A stretch of 64,000 bases of DNA. It comes from Sipunculus nudus. Lineage: Eukaryota > Annelida > Sipuncula > Golfingiida > Sipunculidae. The notes below the pieces were generated by a model. The model searched no databases and was not told the DNA's origin. It saw nothing but the letters and a program-made list of their open reading frames with translations. This document shows positions 23,339-35,795 of this stretch, in pieces. Position 1 is the stretch's first letter, and every line of letters begins with the position of its first letter. The stretch lies in assembly GCA_026874595.1 (NCBI GenBank), contig CM049306.1, positions 22,121,019 through 22,185,018 on the forward strand, read 5' to 3'. A program made the position numbers and the translations under genes.

Positions 23339-23855
23339 GCGAGAGATAAAGATAGTTCCGGGACAATCATTTTGAATACATTTAGTGATAAGAAGAGCTA
23401 CTCTGATTAATTAAGAACATTCAACCGTATCGATTTTTGTTTGCGATATATGACATTTTGTTACGCCTAATTACGTGTGCACATATATACATTAGGATTA
23501 ATTTTTTTTCTGGATGATCTTGACTTTAGGTGTATTCCAAGGTAATTGTTTTAAGAAAATCATAGTAATTAATGTAACTGTACTAATATAATGGCACAGG
23601 TGAGTAATATGATATCCAGGTACACCTAGATTATATCCGGAATTATGTCATACAAGTACAAGGAAAAGGCTGGCAATACAGGCACCAGAAACAGCAAGAT
23701 TAACTTTAAGTAATGTGCTTTTTTCTTTAGATACTATGTTAGGTATATTTTTATAGATCCTACAGCTTTATCCGTCCAATTTCAAAAATGCATCTTTATA
23801 ATCCATTCAACTACAAATACGCAGGCTCATTTAAAAACAGAATGTGTTGATAAGA

Positions 23856-26800
23856 ATGTCTAGCATTAAAATAGCAAGCCAATATGTGCAGGGACTCGGC
23901 GACATGCGTAAAAGAAGAGAAGTCTTTTAATTTTTTTTTGTCAAGAATTATGATATTGTTTTTCTCCAGGAGACATTGATAGAAGTATTGAGAGAATATG
24001 GCATGCCGAGTGGGGAAATAATATATATATTTTTTACATAGCACAACTGCCGTTAAAGGGACATGCATTCTAATTAAGAACAAATGCACACACATAGTAC
24101 ACAATTATCAGACAGATACGAAAGGAAGATACATAATTTTAGACATTTCTATTCAACATGAACGTTATACATTGGCGAATATATACGTGCCTAATGTAGA
24201 TGACCATGGATTTTATGATACTTTTTTTTCAGGCCATCAACAATTACTCAAATGAAAACATAATTATAGGAGGGGACTTTAACTTGCCATTGAATTTAAA
24301 ACTTGATAAACAAGAAATCTTAAAGATGACGCTCATAAACAAGCAAGAAATGCTGTGAAATGTTGGATAGAAGAAATGGACATGCATGATATATGGAGAG
24401 AAAATAATCCAACGGAACGTAAATTTACTTGGTGTAGACACAGACCATTACCTCTATTCTGCAGATTACACTATTTTCTGACGGCTTTCAAATTATTTGG
24501 TAATATTGTTCAAACAGATATTCTTCCTGGATATAGATCCGATCATTCGTTGATAAAAATAGAAATGAAAATACTAAATAAAAGAGAGGTCCAGTATTTT
24601 GGAAAATGAATTGCGCCTTACTTCAGGATAGAGTATATATTAAAAATACTAAAGAAACAATCCAGTCAGCAGTTAAAATAAAACTGCAAATCCTCTACTT
24701 CTTGGGGACACCGTAAAATGTAGAATTAGGGGAGCATCAATATCTTTTGGTTCGTATAAGAAAAAACAAAAACTCAGTCACTTGGCTACACTTGAAAACA
24801 GCCTCATAATATTACAAGTTTAAAAATTCAAAATGACACTATTCTAGATAAAATCGAAAATGAAAAAAGAGATATTGAAAACATCATTAATATAAGGACA
24901 CAAGGCACCATAATTTGGAGCAAAATAAAATACTTTGAGGAAGGAGAAAAAAATACTGCGTACTTTTTAAATATGGAGCGTATAAATGCGAGCAGACATA
25001 CTACATATTATAACTAAATTAAAAATCGAGGACAGATTGGTGGCAAATAAAAAAGATATTGAAAACATCATTAATATAAGGACACAAGGCACCATAATTA
25101 GGAGCAAAATAAAATACTTTGAGGAAGGAGAAAAAAATACTGCGTACTTTTTAGATATGGAGCGTAGAAATGCGAGCAGACATACTACATAATATAACTA
25201 AATTAAAAATCGAGGACAGATTGGTGACAAATAAAAAAGATATTTTAGAAGAGCAGGAAAATTTTATTTAAAATTCATATACAAGTAATCCATCTAATAT
25301 ACGTCCAGAAATACAGAATGAATTTTTCATTGAGAAAACGAATAAGTTGACTAAAGAAGACTCGGATAAGTGCGAACAAGAGATTACTACTAATGAAATT
25401 TTTAATATACTTAAAACCTCTCCATTAAAAAAGTTACGGGGAACAGATGGATTTCCTGGAGAGTTTTATCGAATATTCTGGCCAGATATCAAAGATATAT
25501 TAAAGGAATCCTAAAATTATGCCCTAGAATTCAAACAATTATCCATTACTCAAAGACATGGAGTAATTAGCCTTATCCACTAAAAAGACAAAGACCCAAT
25601 ACAGCTAAAAACAACTGGCGACCTATAACCCTCTTAAATTTTGACAATAAATTACTGGCAAAGTGTTTAGCAGAAAGGTAAAAATCTGTGTTACCCTCTT
25701 TGATTAATAACGACCAGACTGGTTTCTTAAAAGATCGCTATACTGGGGAAAACATAAACAGAACAATGAGCATAATGCATAATGCGAAACTTAATCAAAT
25801 TAAATCTTATTTAGTAACAATCGATTACGAAAAGGCTTTTGCTTTTTTAAGAATTGGGTCACATATGGAAATGTTTAAATATTATAATTTTAGGGATACT
25901 TACATTAGTTGGATTAAAACACTATATTACCAATCTAAAAGTTATATAATAAATAATGGTCACATTTCAAAGTTCTTTCAGATATCCAGAGGAATTCGCC
26001 AGGGTTGTTCGCTCTCTCCATACCTTTTTATTTAATGTGTTGAACAACTTGCTCAAAATATTAGAAATAATAAAAAGATAGTTGGAATTAAAATTGACCA
26101 AATTGAACACAAAATAAGTCAATAGGCTGACGACACGGCGCTGTATCTTTCGGGAGATATTGAAACATTTCATGAAACTTCACAAACCTTAGAAAAGTTA
26201 AGGACATTAAGTGGTCTGCGTATAAACAGAGACAAAACAAAAGTAATGCCATTGTATAATCATAATAGAAATAAAGAACAAATTGAACAATTAGACTTGA
26301 AGTGGACAAAAGGTCCGGTTTCAATGTTAGGAATTAACCTTTACATAGAGTCTGAGAAAATAATTAAATTTAACTACAAATCAAAGCTTGATAAAATATC
26401 TAATATCATGAGCTGGTCAAAAAGATTTATTACGTCTTATGGGAAGGTGATAGTGTTAAAATCCTTAGTAATGTCGGAGTTAGTGTATCTTCTGTCTGTG
26501 CTACCAAATAAAAAAAAATAATTAAAGAAGGTTGAGCAGAAGGTATTTAAATTATCGTGGGATAATAAACCAGACAAAATGAAGAGAAGCAATACAGTTG
26601 CACCGCGGGAATTAGGGTATTTAGTTATGATCCACATAGAGAGTCAAGCAAAAGCACTTAAAATCGCTTGGGTAAAACGGCTGTTAGACAGGGAACAAAT
26701 AGATGGTTGGCGCCATATGGTATATTTTCAATTTAGAAGACCGGCAGAATTAATATTTAAAAGCAACCTTAATGTGAAACATGCTCTTGCATTACATTTA

Positions 26801-27510
26801 CCATTCAGATGTTCTTCTATATTTGCAGGATAAACTTCAGAAGTCGACAGCTAAACAGCAGTCTCTTGAAGCAGATTATTTGGTATAATTCTGGTATACA
26901 GGTCGATTCTAAAATTCTTTATAGTAAAAAATGCACCAAACAAGGAATTTTAACATTTGAGGATATACACAATCAAAACGGGGAAACTTATAAGTTTTTT
27001 AACATATGATGAACAAAACACAAGATATGGAATGTATCTAAATTTTCTTGAATATTTACTATTAAGACATGCTATACCAAAGGAATGGATCATTAAGGTC
27101 AATTTTGAAAACAGAATAGAAATTATGAGTATTTTAGAGAAGATTAGAGGCATGAGGAAAGTATCCAAATTTGCATATAAAATAAAAGTGGAGAATTTAT
27201 TTTTATTTTAGCTTAAAACTCATAACAGAAATGGAACGAACAATTGACGATAGAGAGAAAAGAAATATTCAAAGCCTATAATTACATTTATAGTGTATCA
27301 AACTAGGTAAGGCTGCGTTTTTTTTGCAATTTAAACTTCTACATAGACTTCTGCCCACGAGTGGATATTTATTTAAATTAAAAATTAAGGAAACGGAGAA
27401 ATGTGATTTTTGTAATAATGAGGTAGAAACTTTAGTACACTTATTTTGTAATTATAATGTGTCTAAGGATATGTGGTCACAGTTGATGATGAGGCTAAAA
27501 GGTTTGAGGT
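23856..27510 (+). pseudogene. L1-like ORF2 (endonuclease, RT, zinc finger), decayed
   Basis: Starts near an ATG at 23856 with IKIASQYVQGLG and DIVFLQET (APE endonuclease start); an endonuclease GGDFN block lies near 24270 and SDHSLI near 24540. RT homology runs from about 25390 (LKKLRGTDGFPGEFY) through NDQTGFLKDRY, DYEKAFA and GIRQGCSLSPYLF. The catalytic box reads stop-ADD, a TAG at 26123-26125 standing where L1 enzymes have Tyr. LGINLY, MSWSKRF, LLHRLLPTSG and a C-x2-C...H zinc finger (CDFCNNEVETLVHLF, about 27400-27460) follow. Homology continues weakly past the stop at 27510 to about 27735. At least eight stops or frameshifts are visible. The protein would nick target DNA and prime reverse transcription there; this copy cannot. 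Confidence 0.85.
24867..25237. repeat. 184-bp tandem duplication inside ORF2
   Basis: GATATTGAAAACATCATTAA begins at 24871 and again at 25055, and the following 180 bases repeat with only a handful of single-base differences (for example AATTTGGAGC versus AATTAGGAGC). The duplication covers the linker between endonuclease and RT, is far less diverged than the rest of the LINE, and so happened after the element died. Confidence 0.85.
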
Positions 27511-27815
27511 GAAAACTCCAATCCTAACAAATACAGATCATACTTAATATGTCTGGGTTAAAGTGGTTTGATACTATTGTGTTGATTTCAAAATGGTACA
27601 TGTATTCTTGCAGATGCAAAAATATTCTGCCTTCAACAACGGATAAGAATGGTATATGGAATAGAAGAGCAAATTGCACTTAAAAATAACAAAATGGCAG
27701 ATCATGATAGGAAATGGTGTAATGTTAAATGTGCTCTGTAACACTGTTATTTAATTTGCTGTACGACTTCAGTACTGATTGATTGTAACTTTTGTTTGGA
27801 ATAAAGCTGTTAAAA

Positions 27816-30800
27816 AAATAGCTTATTTTTGGTCTCCAAAACCAATATATTAATATAATTATATAATATTATAATTATATTATATATTATAATTATATAA
27901 CGATTATATATTAGTGTATATAGCTATTTATGTTTGCTTATTTACTAAGGAGTTCCTGATTTCGGTAAATTTTGTTCTCAATTTTACATTCAGTAACTTA
28001 TTTAAATCTTCTAATCCCTGGAATTTATCCGTTTATTAACTGATGTCAGATGATTCAACAAAACAAGTTATGATTAATAAATAAATTATAAAAACAAACT
28101 GATAAATAATAAAATAAATTCAAAAGGACTACTGGTTAACTGTGTAAGAAATAAAATAACTAATTGACTCAAGATCGTGCATTGTGGGCAGATTAGTGGG
28201 CAAGTAGAGAAATTCGAGTAATTGCGGACAGAAATACTATTTACCGAATTTAACTTTTTTATGACAAGTTCCAATATATTCCGGCGACTCTTTCAAGCTG
28301 GAACAATAAGCAAACATGATGTCTTATGCTAGTTTCATTCACATTTGATATTTTCATTATTATTCTCAATGCTATAGAGCTATTGTTGACAGGTCATGTA
28401 ATTATTAATGAAAGGAAAGATGCAAGGACGTACTTCAGCCCGCGAAGAGCTCACCTGAAGACTGGTTCTTAACTTGCCTTACGTATAACGGCAGGTAAAT
28501 GCTACATATGCAATCCTACTTGGAAGTTATGCTTTCATTCTTGTGTGTCTGTTTGTCGGTTTGTCTCTTTAAAAAAATACTTTTGAACCGATTTTCCCGA
28601 AATTTGTTGTAAGGTATGATAACGTCAGAAAACGTTAATTTTCACGTAAAATGTATGATAAATTTATGATAAATAAGGTTTTCCCTTGAAGAAATCTTTG
28701 CATACTTCAATATTTCAATCTAAAACGTTAATTTATATACTCCTGTACACTAGTTGATAATAAACTTGCAAGCTTCCAAAAGCACAGTTTTACAAATCAA
28801 GATTTTTCAAACTTCAAACAGATGACTCTCCTCTTGTTCAATGTCTCCCGTGGCCAGACAGTCTTGTCATGGTAAACAGACACATTTACTGTGTTTACAC
28901 AAACACACAAACACAGAACGATAAAAACGTATTAAAAAGATGAGCTTGGGTAAGTTATTAAGTCCATGAGCCGGGAAGGTTTTGTTTGGGATTTTTTTTT
29001 ATTCGTCAAATATGAAATTACAGCATGAGATAATTCACAAATAACTGCACATTTTTATGTGCCTCTGACTTTAACAAAGTCTATAATTCTAATTATTCAT
29101 GTATTTCATATGAAATATATAAACATTATTCCCTGAATAGCAGGCGGGATGATTACATTGACTCCCCCCCCCCCCCTTGCTAAAACGAGTGTGTGTGCGG
29201 GGCGGGGGGGAGGGTATAGCCCTCCCCCTGTATTGACGTCCCTGAATCTAGCAGGTTTTTACTTTTAGTGGTATTGGTGCATGCATTCGTTGTTCTTAAT
29301 TTTAAGCAAATTTAGAATGTTAATCACTCCACTAAATAATACTATATCAATCGATTCTATTGATTTCGCGGGTTATCAGTTTCCACATATTTAAAAACCC
29401 AAAGAACTCCTCGCAGAAACAAGAACGCCGCAAGAGGGCATTAAATACGCCCACGTTAAATGTCAAACTCTGATGACTTATGACCTCATTAAAAATGCAC
29501 CGTTTTGCTGATTATCAAACTCGCGTGAGCTGTGGTAATATTCAGAGCAACATTCATTTAAAATCCATTTAATTTTGGTTCGTTGGTAAATTATCACGGC
29601 GGCACCACAGGGCTTCCTGCTACTGTCTGGTGACCTATGACCTTATTATATTTGCCGAAAATCGCATTCGGGAGAACCACTCCCCTTGTAAGAATCGACA
29701 TGATAAAAAAATCTGACCTCCATAAATTTGTACAGCGAACCGCACAATTTATTTTTAAATAGTATATAACATGCAAAACATTGCAATAAAGAAACAGACA
29801 GCCGATCGAGACATTTATAGGTAAGATATAATGCAGCTTTATTAAGATGATGTCATGGTTACGTTGCTGCCAGATAAGAACGATTATATATATATGTTTC
29901 AAACATGTTTCTTAGGATAGCCTATTCAGCAATTTGAACATTTTAAATGCGGTCATTTGTTCAGTTGCATGTGAATGTATAACATACTATAATAAAAACA
30001 TTCAACACAGACTAAATATGACATCGATGTTTTACATTTGAAAAAAATAATAATAATAAGATAATAAAATCTAAAATTAAAATAAAATGAAAGTGGATAA
30101 ATATACCCCTTAATTTGTTGAATGTTATTTTGTATCAAATATATTTATAAAATGGATTGGTACATGTCAGTGTCAGGGTTACTGAGGGCAAGGTTTGGCT
30201 ATTTAATAAAAATGATGGTTGGTAAGACGAAAAATGGACTAATATTGTTCCATTTTAAGTGATTACTGAAATTTGATATAATCTTGTCATATCTCAAGGA
30301 ACGATAATTAAAAGCTACAATTAATCGACTGTATTAGTTCGTTAAATATTCAAATAGACACCTGGCCTCTGACCGCATTAAATATCGGTGAAGTTTGCCG
30401 AGAATTAAATTCAGGTGAGAAACTGTATTGGTTAATGTTTCAAGGATATCCTTAAGATTTATGGTAAGTCATCACAGCGCCACCAAAGGTTGGACTTCAT
30501 TATACACGCATGGATATTGGCGGAAATCAAAATTAGTCAAGATATTATATTCGTTAATATTTCTGCCGTGTTTCATCAAATCCATCAAGGGTATATTTAC
30601 ATGTGGCCGGCTTTAATATTTATATTCTTAAAAATTAGGATATTAACTGGAAGGAACATGATAATGTCAATGGTAAAAATGACATCTATGTTTGTAACAA
30701 CATCTTTTAAAATTATTTCTTATTGTAAAATAATTTATAAAATGTTCAAGTTGTATGTCAAACTTTTTACCGATTATGCGGTCTTTTCAGCGCACCGGAC

Positions 30801-31570
30801 CTAGCAGAGCATAGGTCGTTAGTTAGAGTATCAACCGAGGAGCCGTGAAAATTTTCACCGTTGACCCCGACCCATGCTGAGTTATTTATGCTAACGGGAA
30901 TGTCAGGCCTCACACACAGGCGAATCAATGGAAGAGAGGGGTCTTTGTGTTGTGGCCAAGCAGAGTTTAATATCAGAAAGACACCTTTCCTCGTTATAGT
31001 AATATTTGGATGCCATCTTAATAGGGAGTAAATCACAAAGCTGTTAATTAAAATCCTCAACTTATTAATTGGAAAGTAATAAACTCTGGATAATTTGATC
31101 TTCTCCTAGGGAATAAAAAAGAAATATGAAAAATGAAAATTAACTACGAATAAATGGGAAATAGGTAAAATGAGTGATGTTTCAGCTCAAGGAGGGCGCC
31201 CCCCCCCCCCCCCTCCCCGGATCCCCCACTGTGTATCATATTAAGAGAACCAAAGAAATTAAATATATAAAACAATGTTACTTTCCATTTTTATTTTCCA
31301 CCAGCTTTTGTGGTGTGTCACGATCTACCGAGACTTCTCCCGCTCCTTACAGCTGTGTCATGGAGCACTGTGTTGCTGCTTTAATCAAGAGATTATATTC
31401 GTAGAATTAGCAAATTCAGAACCATAATCTTGGGGAATCCTAAACATTTTTAGAGACCATAGTTGTTTTGCCATTCCGGGCCATTTCGTTTACAACCATG
31501 CAAATCTGGCCCTCTTCTCACCCAAAGTCTGAAGAAAAATGGCCCGACCTTTTCGTTAGAACATTCGCGG
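27816..31570. other. 3.75-kb stretch without supportable genes
   Basis: AT-rich, with an ATAATTATATAAT-type palindromic patch near 27845-27905, a C-run and G-run pair near 29163-29213, and a C-run at 31199-31213 followed by CCCCGGATCCCCC that may be a remnant of the GCGGATCC family. ORFs at 28086-28274, 29594-29902, 29953-30138, 30428-30804, 30767-31060 and 31174-31404 have no recognisable domain. The 97-codon minus frame 30767-31060 is the least AT-biased of them, but I cannot assign it. Confidence 0.4.
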
Positions 31571-31572
<2 letters not shown>

Positions 31573-31615
<43 letters not shown>

Positions 31616-31665
31616 TATATATATATATATATATATTATGAATATAAATATAAATATATATATAT
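31573..31665. repeat. (TA)n microsatellite, left of solo LTR
   Basis: Imperfect AT run interrupted by TTTTT and AATATAAATATAAA. The solo LTR is inserted in it and TA repeats resume on the far side at 32470. Confidence 0.95.
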
Positions 31666-32465
31666 TGTTACAGGTGCTCTTTTTTGTGTCACACGGACGT
31701 AACTCGTGTTGTGACACCCTCGCCAGGCCGTTTGTTACATTCGCAGTTTAATCCGTACTGGTTGAACTCTCGGTGTCATGCTAGCCTTGGGTTTTCTCGC
31801 CTGGTCGTAAGTCACGTGTGGACCCTGGTATGTAGAGATACACACAGCGATGTTGTTCTAGATGATTCCTGTAACGCGTGTTTACTGTGTTGTGTAAGAA
31901 CTTTCGGACCGTTCGAGAAGTGGAAAATTTTTAGGCTTGGGGTGAGGAGTATATAAAGGGGCTGTGTTTTGGAGCCGGGAGGAGGAATGCAGAGAAGATT
32001 TCCAGCGGACGCAGAAGTGTGTGTAAGTTTCTGGGACCTTATCCGATGAGTGCGGCAATTATAGATTGTTTCTCTTGGATTTTGTGCATTTGGACTTCAG
32101 TTTATCTTCTGGATTGTTACAAGAGCTTTACTCTGGACTGTCATTCTCCGAGAGTATACATTTAAAGAACTTATCGTTGGGACGGTGTTGGTACCCAGGT
32201 ACTGTGCACATTGTTTATTTTTCTGTGTGATTGTATTGATTTGATGTTATACCGCTGTTTTACTCTATAATTGTATTGACTGTTGTTGTAATGTTGGGGT
32301 TGTTTTAAGAATAAATTATAGTTATTTGTTAACAAAAAACCACTGACTTCTTTATTCATTCCCCGAGACATTTCACGCTGCCTAGTGTTACAGAACCTGT
32401 TCTTTATCTCTGTTACAGAATTTGTGCTCATCACGCATACGTGATCTGTTTATATTAGGTTCCGT

Positions 32466-32469
<4 letters not shown>
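31666..32469 (+). mobile_element. Solo gypsy LTR (804 bp) in a TA microsatellite
   Basis: Begins TGTTACAGGTGCTC and ends GGTTCCGTAACA; closely related along its length to the LTR at 13265-14047. TATA box at 31950-31957 and AATAAA at 32310-32315. No gag or pol sequence adjoins either end, so it is a solo LTR left by recombination between the two LTRs of a full element. Both flanks are AT repeats, so the target duplication cannot be sized, although ATAT is present on both sides. ORFs 31684-31956 and minus 32171-32434 are chance frames of the LTR. Confidence 0.88.

Positions 32470-32507
<38 letters not shown>
32470..32507. repeat. (TA)n microsatellite between two solo LTRs
   Basis: TA repeat between the GTAACA end of one LTR and the TGTTACATG start of the next. 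Confidence 0.95.
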
Positions 32508-33288
32508 TGTTACATGTATCTGTTTTATAGTGTTACATGTATAAGTTTAATTGTGTTTTATAATGCGCAGGATTTTACATATAGCACAAGTCCTGTGCGT
32601 TGCTGTGGGATCTGCACTTGTTGAACTCTAGCTTGCTCACAGAGAGTAAACACACAGCGCGTTCGTTGTGTTCTAAAAGTGTCGATTTTGTTTGGAAGGT
32701 TTCGGGCTGGAAGTTTCTGGACTTTTCGGGTTAAAAAGCTATATATTGGGGCTGTGTATGGAGCCGGCAGAAAGAAAAATACCCGCGGGCACTAAGGGAT
32801 GCTACTTTCTCGGCAGTCTTGGGGCCTACTCCGATAATTGCATAGTTACAGATATTCTATGGACTATATACAGATTTTATACAGATTGCCGGTTTGCCTT
32901 TGGGATTTTACCTGAACTTCACTTCTGAATTACAACAGATTGTCTTCGAGATTCAATTTAACTTTTCACCGGGAAGATGTTCGCGTGGATTATTTGTATG
33001 GTATCCAGAAATCAAAGCCTAGGATCCGGACTCTGGTGATGTACATATTTTTTATTATTGTTATGTCTTAAATACTGTGTAATTGTATTGATTTAGTGTA
33101 TTGTAATGTTAGGATTGTTTTAAGAATAAATTATAATTATTTGTTAACAAAAAAATACTGATTTTTTATTCATTCCAGTGGACATTTCACGTTGCTTAGT
33201 GTTGCGTAACCTGATATTTTTTTATCTCCGTAACCAAAATTTATGCACTTCACGACTACGTGATCTGTTGTTATTAGGTCCCGTAACA
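32508..33288 (+). mobile_element. Diverged solo LTR, related subfamily (781 bp)
   Basis: Starts TGTTACATGTATCTG (a second TGTTACATG lies at 32531, so the start may be 23 bases later) and ends GGTCCCGTAACA followed by ATAT. It shares with the other LTRs a TATATA box near 32737 with GGGGCTGTGT just after it, the AATAAATTATAATTATTTG poly(A) region (33125 onward), and the CACTGATTTTTTATTCATTCC/ACGTGATCTG end. Its first 500 bases differ strongly, so it is a separate subfamily, nearer to the minus-strand LTR at 55 kb, which also starts TGTTACATGTGTCTG. ORF 32692-32928 is not thought to be a gene. Confidence 0.8.
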
Positions 33289-34251
33289 ATATGTATATCA
33301 ATATATATAAATGTATGTTTTTTACATATATGAGAATAAAGATGGCGGATTTGTTGATTTGAGTGATTTGTCATAAATAATGACATGTTATACGGTTTAG
33401 AAAATTCTGCAAATATATCTTGTACAGATAAGATAATTAGGTAAAAGCGAATCCCCAATGTTCTATAGCGTGTTGCCATGGAATGAAGGAACTATACCTC
33501 CAAAATATAAGCCTTTAGCGCTGTTTCAGATAAAGCCCTAGTCCTCTGTAAAGGCCATCTTGATTCTATTTGCATGTATTTTTTTTATTAAGTGATGGTT
33601 GACATCTGTTAAGCAGGCTGCTGAGACTGAGCTGAATGTAAGCTCCCGGCCGAGATGCGGTGAGTGTGACAAGCTGCTTAATTGCTCCACGTTCCGCTGA
33701 ATCACGTTGTCATGGAATAGAGGTCAATCGGCTGGGAAGTTTACGCTTGTTGAACTACATTTGGTACAATTGCTCTGACTTTTTCGTATTTCTAATTGTA
33801 ATTACATCAGAATACAATTGCCGCAATCATAATGAAAACATACAAAAGCATATTGTATAATTAAAAAGTCTTAATTATTGTAATGACAACTGATAATTTT
33901 GTTATTATTTTTAATATCATTAGTTTTTATAGTATAATTAGTATTATAACTAACATTTGTATTAAAAATAAAAATAATGAAGATGACGTGACTGAAAGGA
34001 ATACAGGGTCTGTTCGATATAAACTATCGATCTTGTCATCGACCTCGATTAAATAAAGATGCACCTAATTAAATCGATTATGAAAAAAAACGAAGGATAA
34101 TCGATATACTCGATTAATCGGCACACTCCTAATATTTATTAAAGTTTTTGGCAGTAGGTTCATATTTTACTCTTTCCTTTCGTGACCTTCTTTTCAGCCC
34201 GCCGGGAGCATACCTTTAGTGAGTGTAACCCGTGCAGTCTTATTATTACTC

Positions 34252-34253
<2 letters not shown>
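33289..34253. other. No gene seen
   Basis: AT-rich sequence with no supportable gene; ORFs 33222-33479 (minus) and 33660-33860 show no recognisable motif. Confidence 0.4.

Positions 34254-34314
<61 letters not shown>
34254..34314. repeat. (TA)n microsatellite
   Basis: About 30 TA units, 46 bases upstream of the SINE tail. Confidence 0.95.
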
Positions 34315-34316
<2 letters not shown>

Positions 34317-34360
34317 CAGAGGTAACCGCTTATATTTTGTAATACTAGCTTAACTCTAAG

Positions 34361-34723
34361 TGTATGTACATCTGCAGAATTTAATTTAGGGTTCGGACTA
34401 CTTGACGTGACAATTTTAATATCACATGCCTCCTCTCATTTTATATACTGATGTAAACCAGGCCTGGTGACTACTGTTCCTGCGGGCCCTGCATGTGCAA
34501 TCGGCCCCATTGCTGGGTCATACAAACGAGGTACCCCGGAAGGCGCACTCGTTTGTGAAAGAAACACGGCCGTTTTACACGACCTCGCCATTAAGCCTGC
34601 AGATCGCTCACCCTAAGTAGGGGCCGACCGTGATACATCTCACGGACTCGGCTGAGATACGAACTCACGATCTTCCGTCTTTGAGGCCTGTGCTCATCCC
34701 CTGAGCTACAGAAGCCGCCTCGG
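34361..34723 (-). mobile_element. tRNA-derived SINE, minus-strand copy
   Basis: Read on the minus strand it starts CCGAGGCGGCTTCTGTAGC, with an A box TAGCTCAGGGG (34698-34708) and a B box around GAGTTCGTATCTC (34654-34666), the spacing of an internal tRNA-type pol III promoter. The body (ACCTCGTTTGTATGACCCAG, CAATGGGGCCGATT, CAGTAGTCACCAGGCCTGG) and tail (AATTCTGCAGATGTACATA) match the plus-strand copy at 43850-44170. SINEs have no protein; they use LINE machinery in trans. The tRNA part is not a functional tRNA, because the acceptor stem does not close. Confidence 0.8.
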
Positions 34724-35450
34724 AAGTAAATGAGCTCACGCATGTACATAAAATATGTTCCTAGTAGGAGGTTTTCTTTGTTTATATTTAATTTCAGTTG
34801 CTTCGTTTTCTTTCCTCTGAATATGTTGTTTTAAAGTGGCAAATATACAGATTTTATCAATCTAAATGAATTTGTTATACTGAAAGAAAATGAATGAAAG
34901 AACTTCTATTTAATCTGCAAATATAAAGAAATTGTGATTGCTTTCGACGTTTTTACTTTTGGAATTTCCTCCGTAAGTGTTCTTCTTTTAAACTGAAAGT
35001 TTAATAATCAACAAATATACCAGCTTACGTTGTTTATTTTATAAGAGATTACCAGGGTTTAATAAAATTTATCAAAAATTGAAAATGCCAAGGGAATTTT
35101 TGCTAAACAAAATTACCTACTAGAAGACAGTGGTTGACTGCTTAGAAGAAATCACATGACTATCTTTCTTTTATTATATTTGCGCCGCCAGTAAAAAGGA
35201 AAAGTTCCATGCCTTTACCATGTCATATCTATGTAATAGTGAATAAAAGCTTGGAATATATTATAATACAGGCTTTTAATGCATCTTTGATTCATTCTTG
35301 TTTACCTGGTTCCAGAAAGAGAACTAGTGATTATTCCGCATAAAGTACATATATCATACATATATAATTAAGGTAATTGGCGGTGATTTAAAGTTTGATA
35401 TTACCGACGGTGTTGGTAACATCTGACTTTATACAATACCTTCCTAATAG
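34724..35450. other. No gene seen
   Basis: AT-rich; no ORF or repeat could be supported. Confidence 0.4.
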
Positions 35451-35795
35451 TTCGAGTCTGTTCAATATTGTAACATTTTCTACCCTGGAAGCAGTAATAA
35501 CTGGCGCTAGAACTGAAGATGATTCGTTCTTCATCTGTCCCCCGTAAATGACCAGAATCCATTCACTCCTGGGTGGCGTTCTAGTTCACACTGAAAATTT
35601 TACACAGCGGAGACCAAGTTGACTTTTATGGGATTTTAACCGTGGATAATTACCGTGAATGGTGTTCTAACTGGCAATACTACTGAATCATCATATCGGT
35701 ATGTCAATTGCATCAATTTTAACTGTGCAAAGATTTTAAACCTCTCTCAACGGCATTCTAAAGTGAACACAAACAGCAACTTTTCCGCAAAATGA

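Larger units (their letters stand above)
20133..27815 (+). mobile_element. L1-clade LINE, decayed and interrupted
   Basis: The 5' end near TTCCGTTTAAGATGGCG resembles L1-type starts. ORF1 (coiled coil plus an L1 ORF1p-like C-terminal region), ORF2 (APE-type endonuclease, RT, C-terminal zinc finger) and a 3' end with AATAAAGCTGTTAAAAAAA (about 27800-27815) follow in order on the plus strand. ORF1 is split by a 1.7-kb block containing a TIR element; ORF2 has many stops and frameshifts and a 184-bp internal duplication. About 6 kb remains after the inserted block is removed, which fits a nearly full-length but long-dead copy. Confidence 0.85.

Noticed and set aside
30767-31060. 97-codon minus ORF as a host exon
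   Set aside because: No recognisable domain, no defensible splice sites and no second copy; left unassigned.
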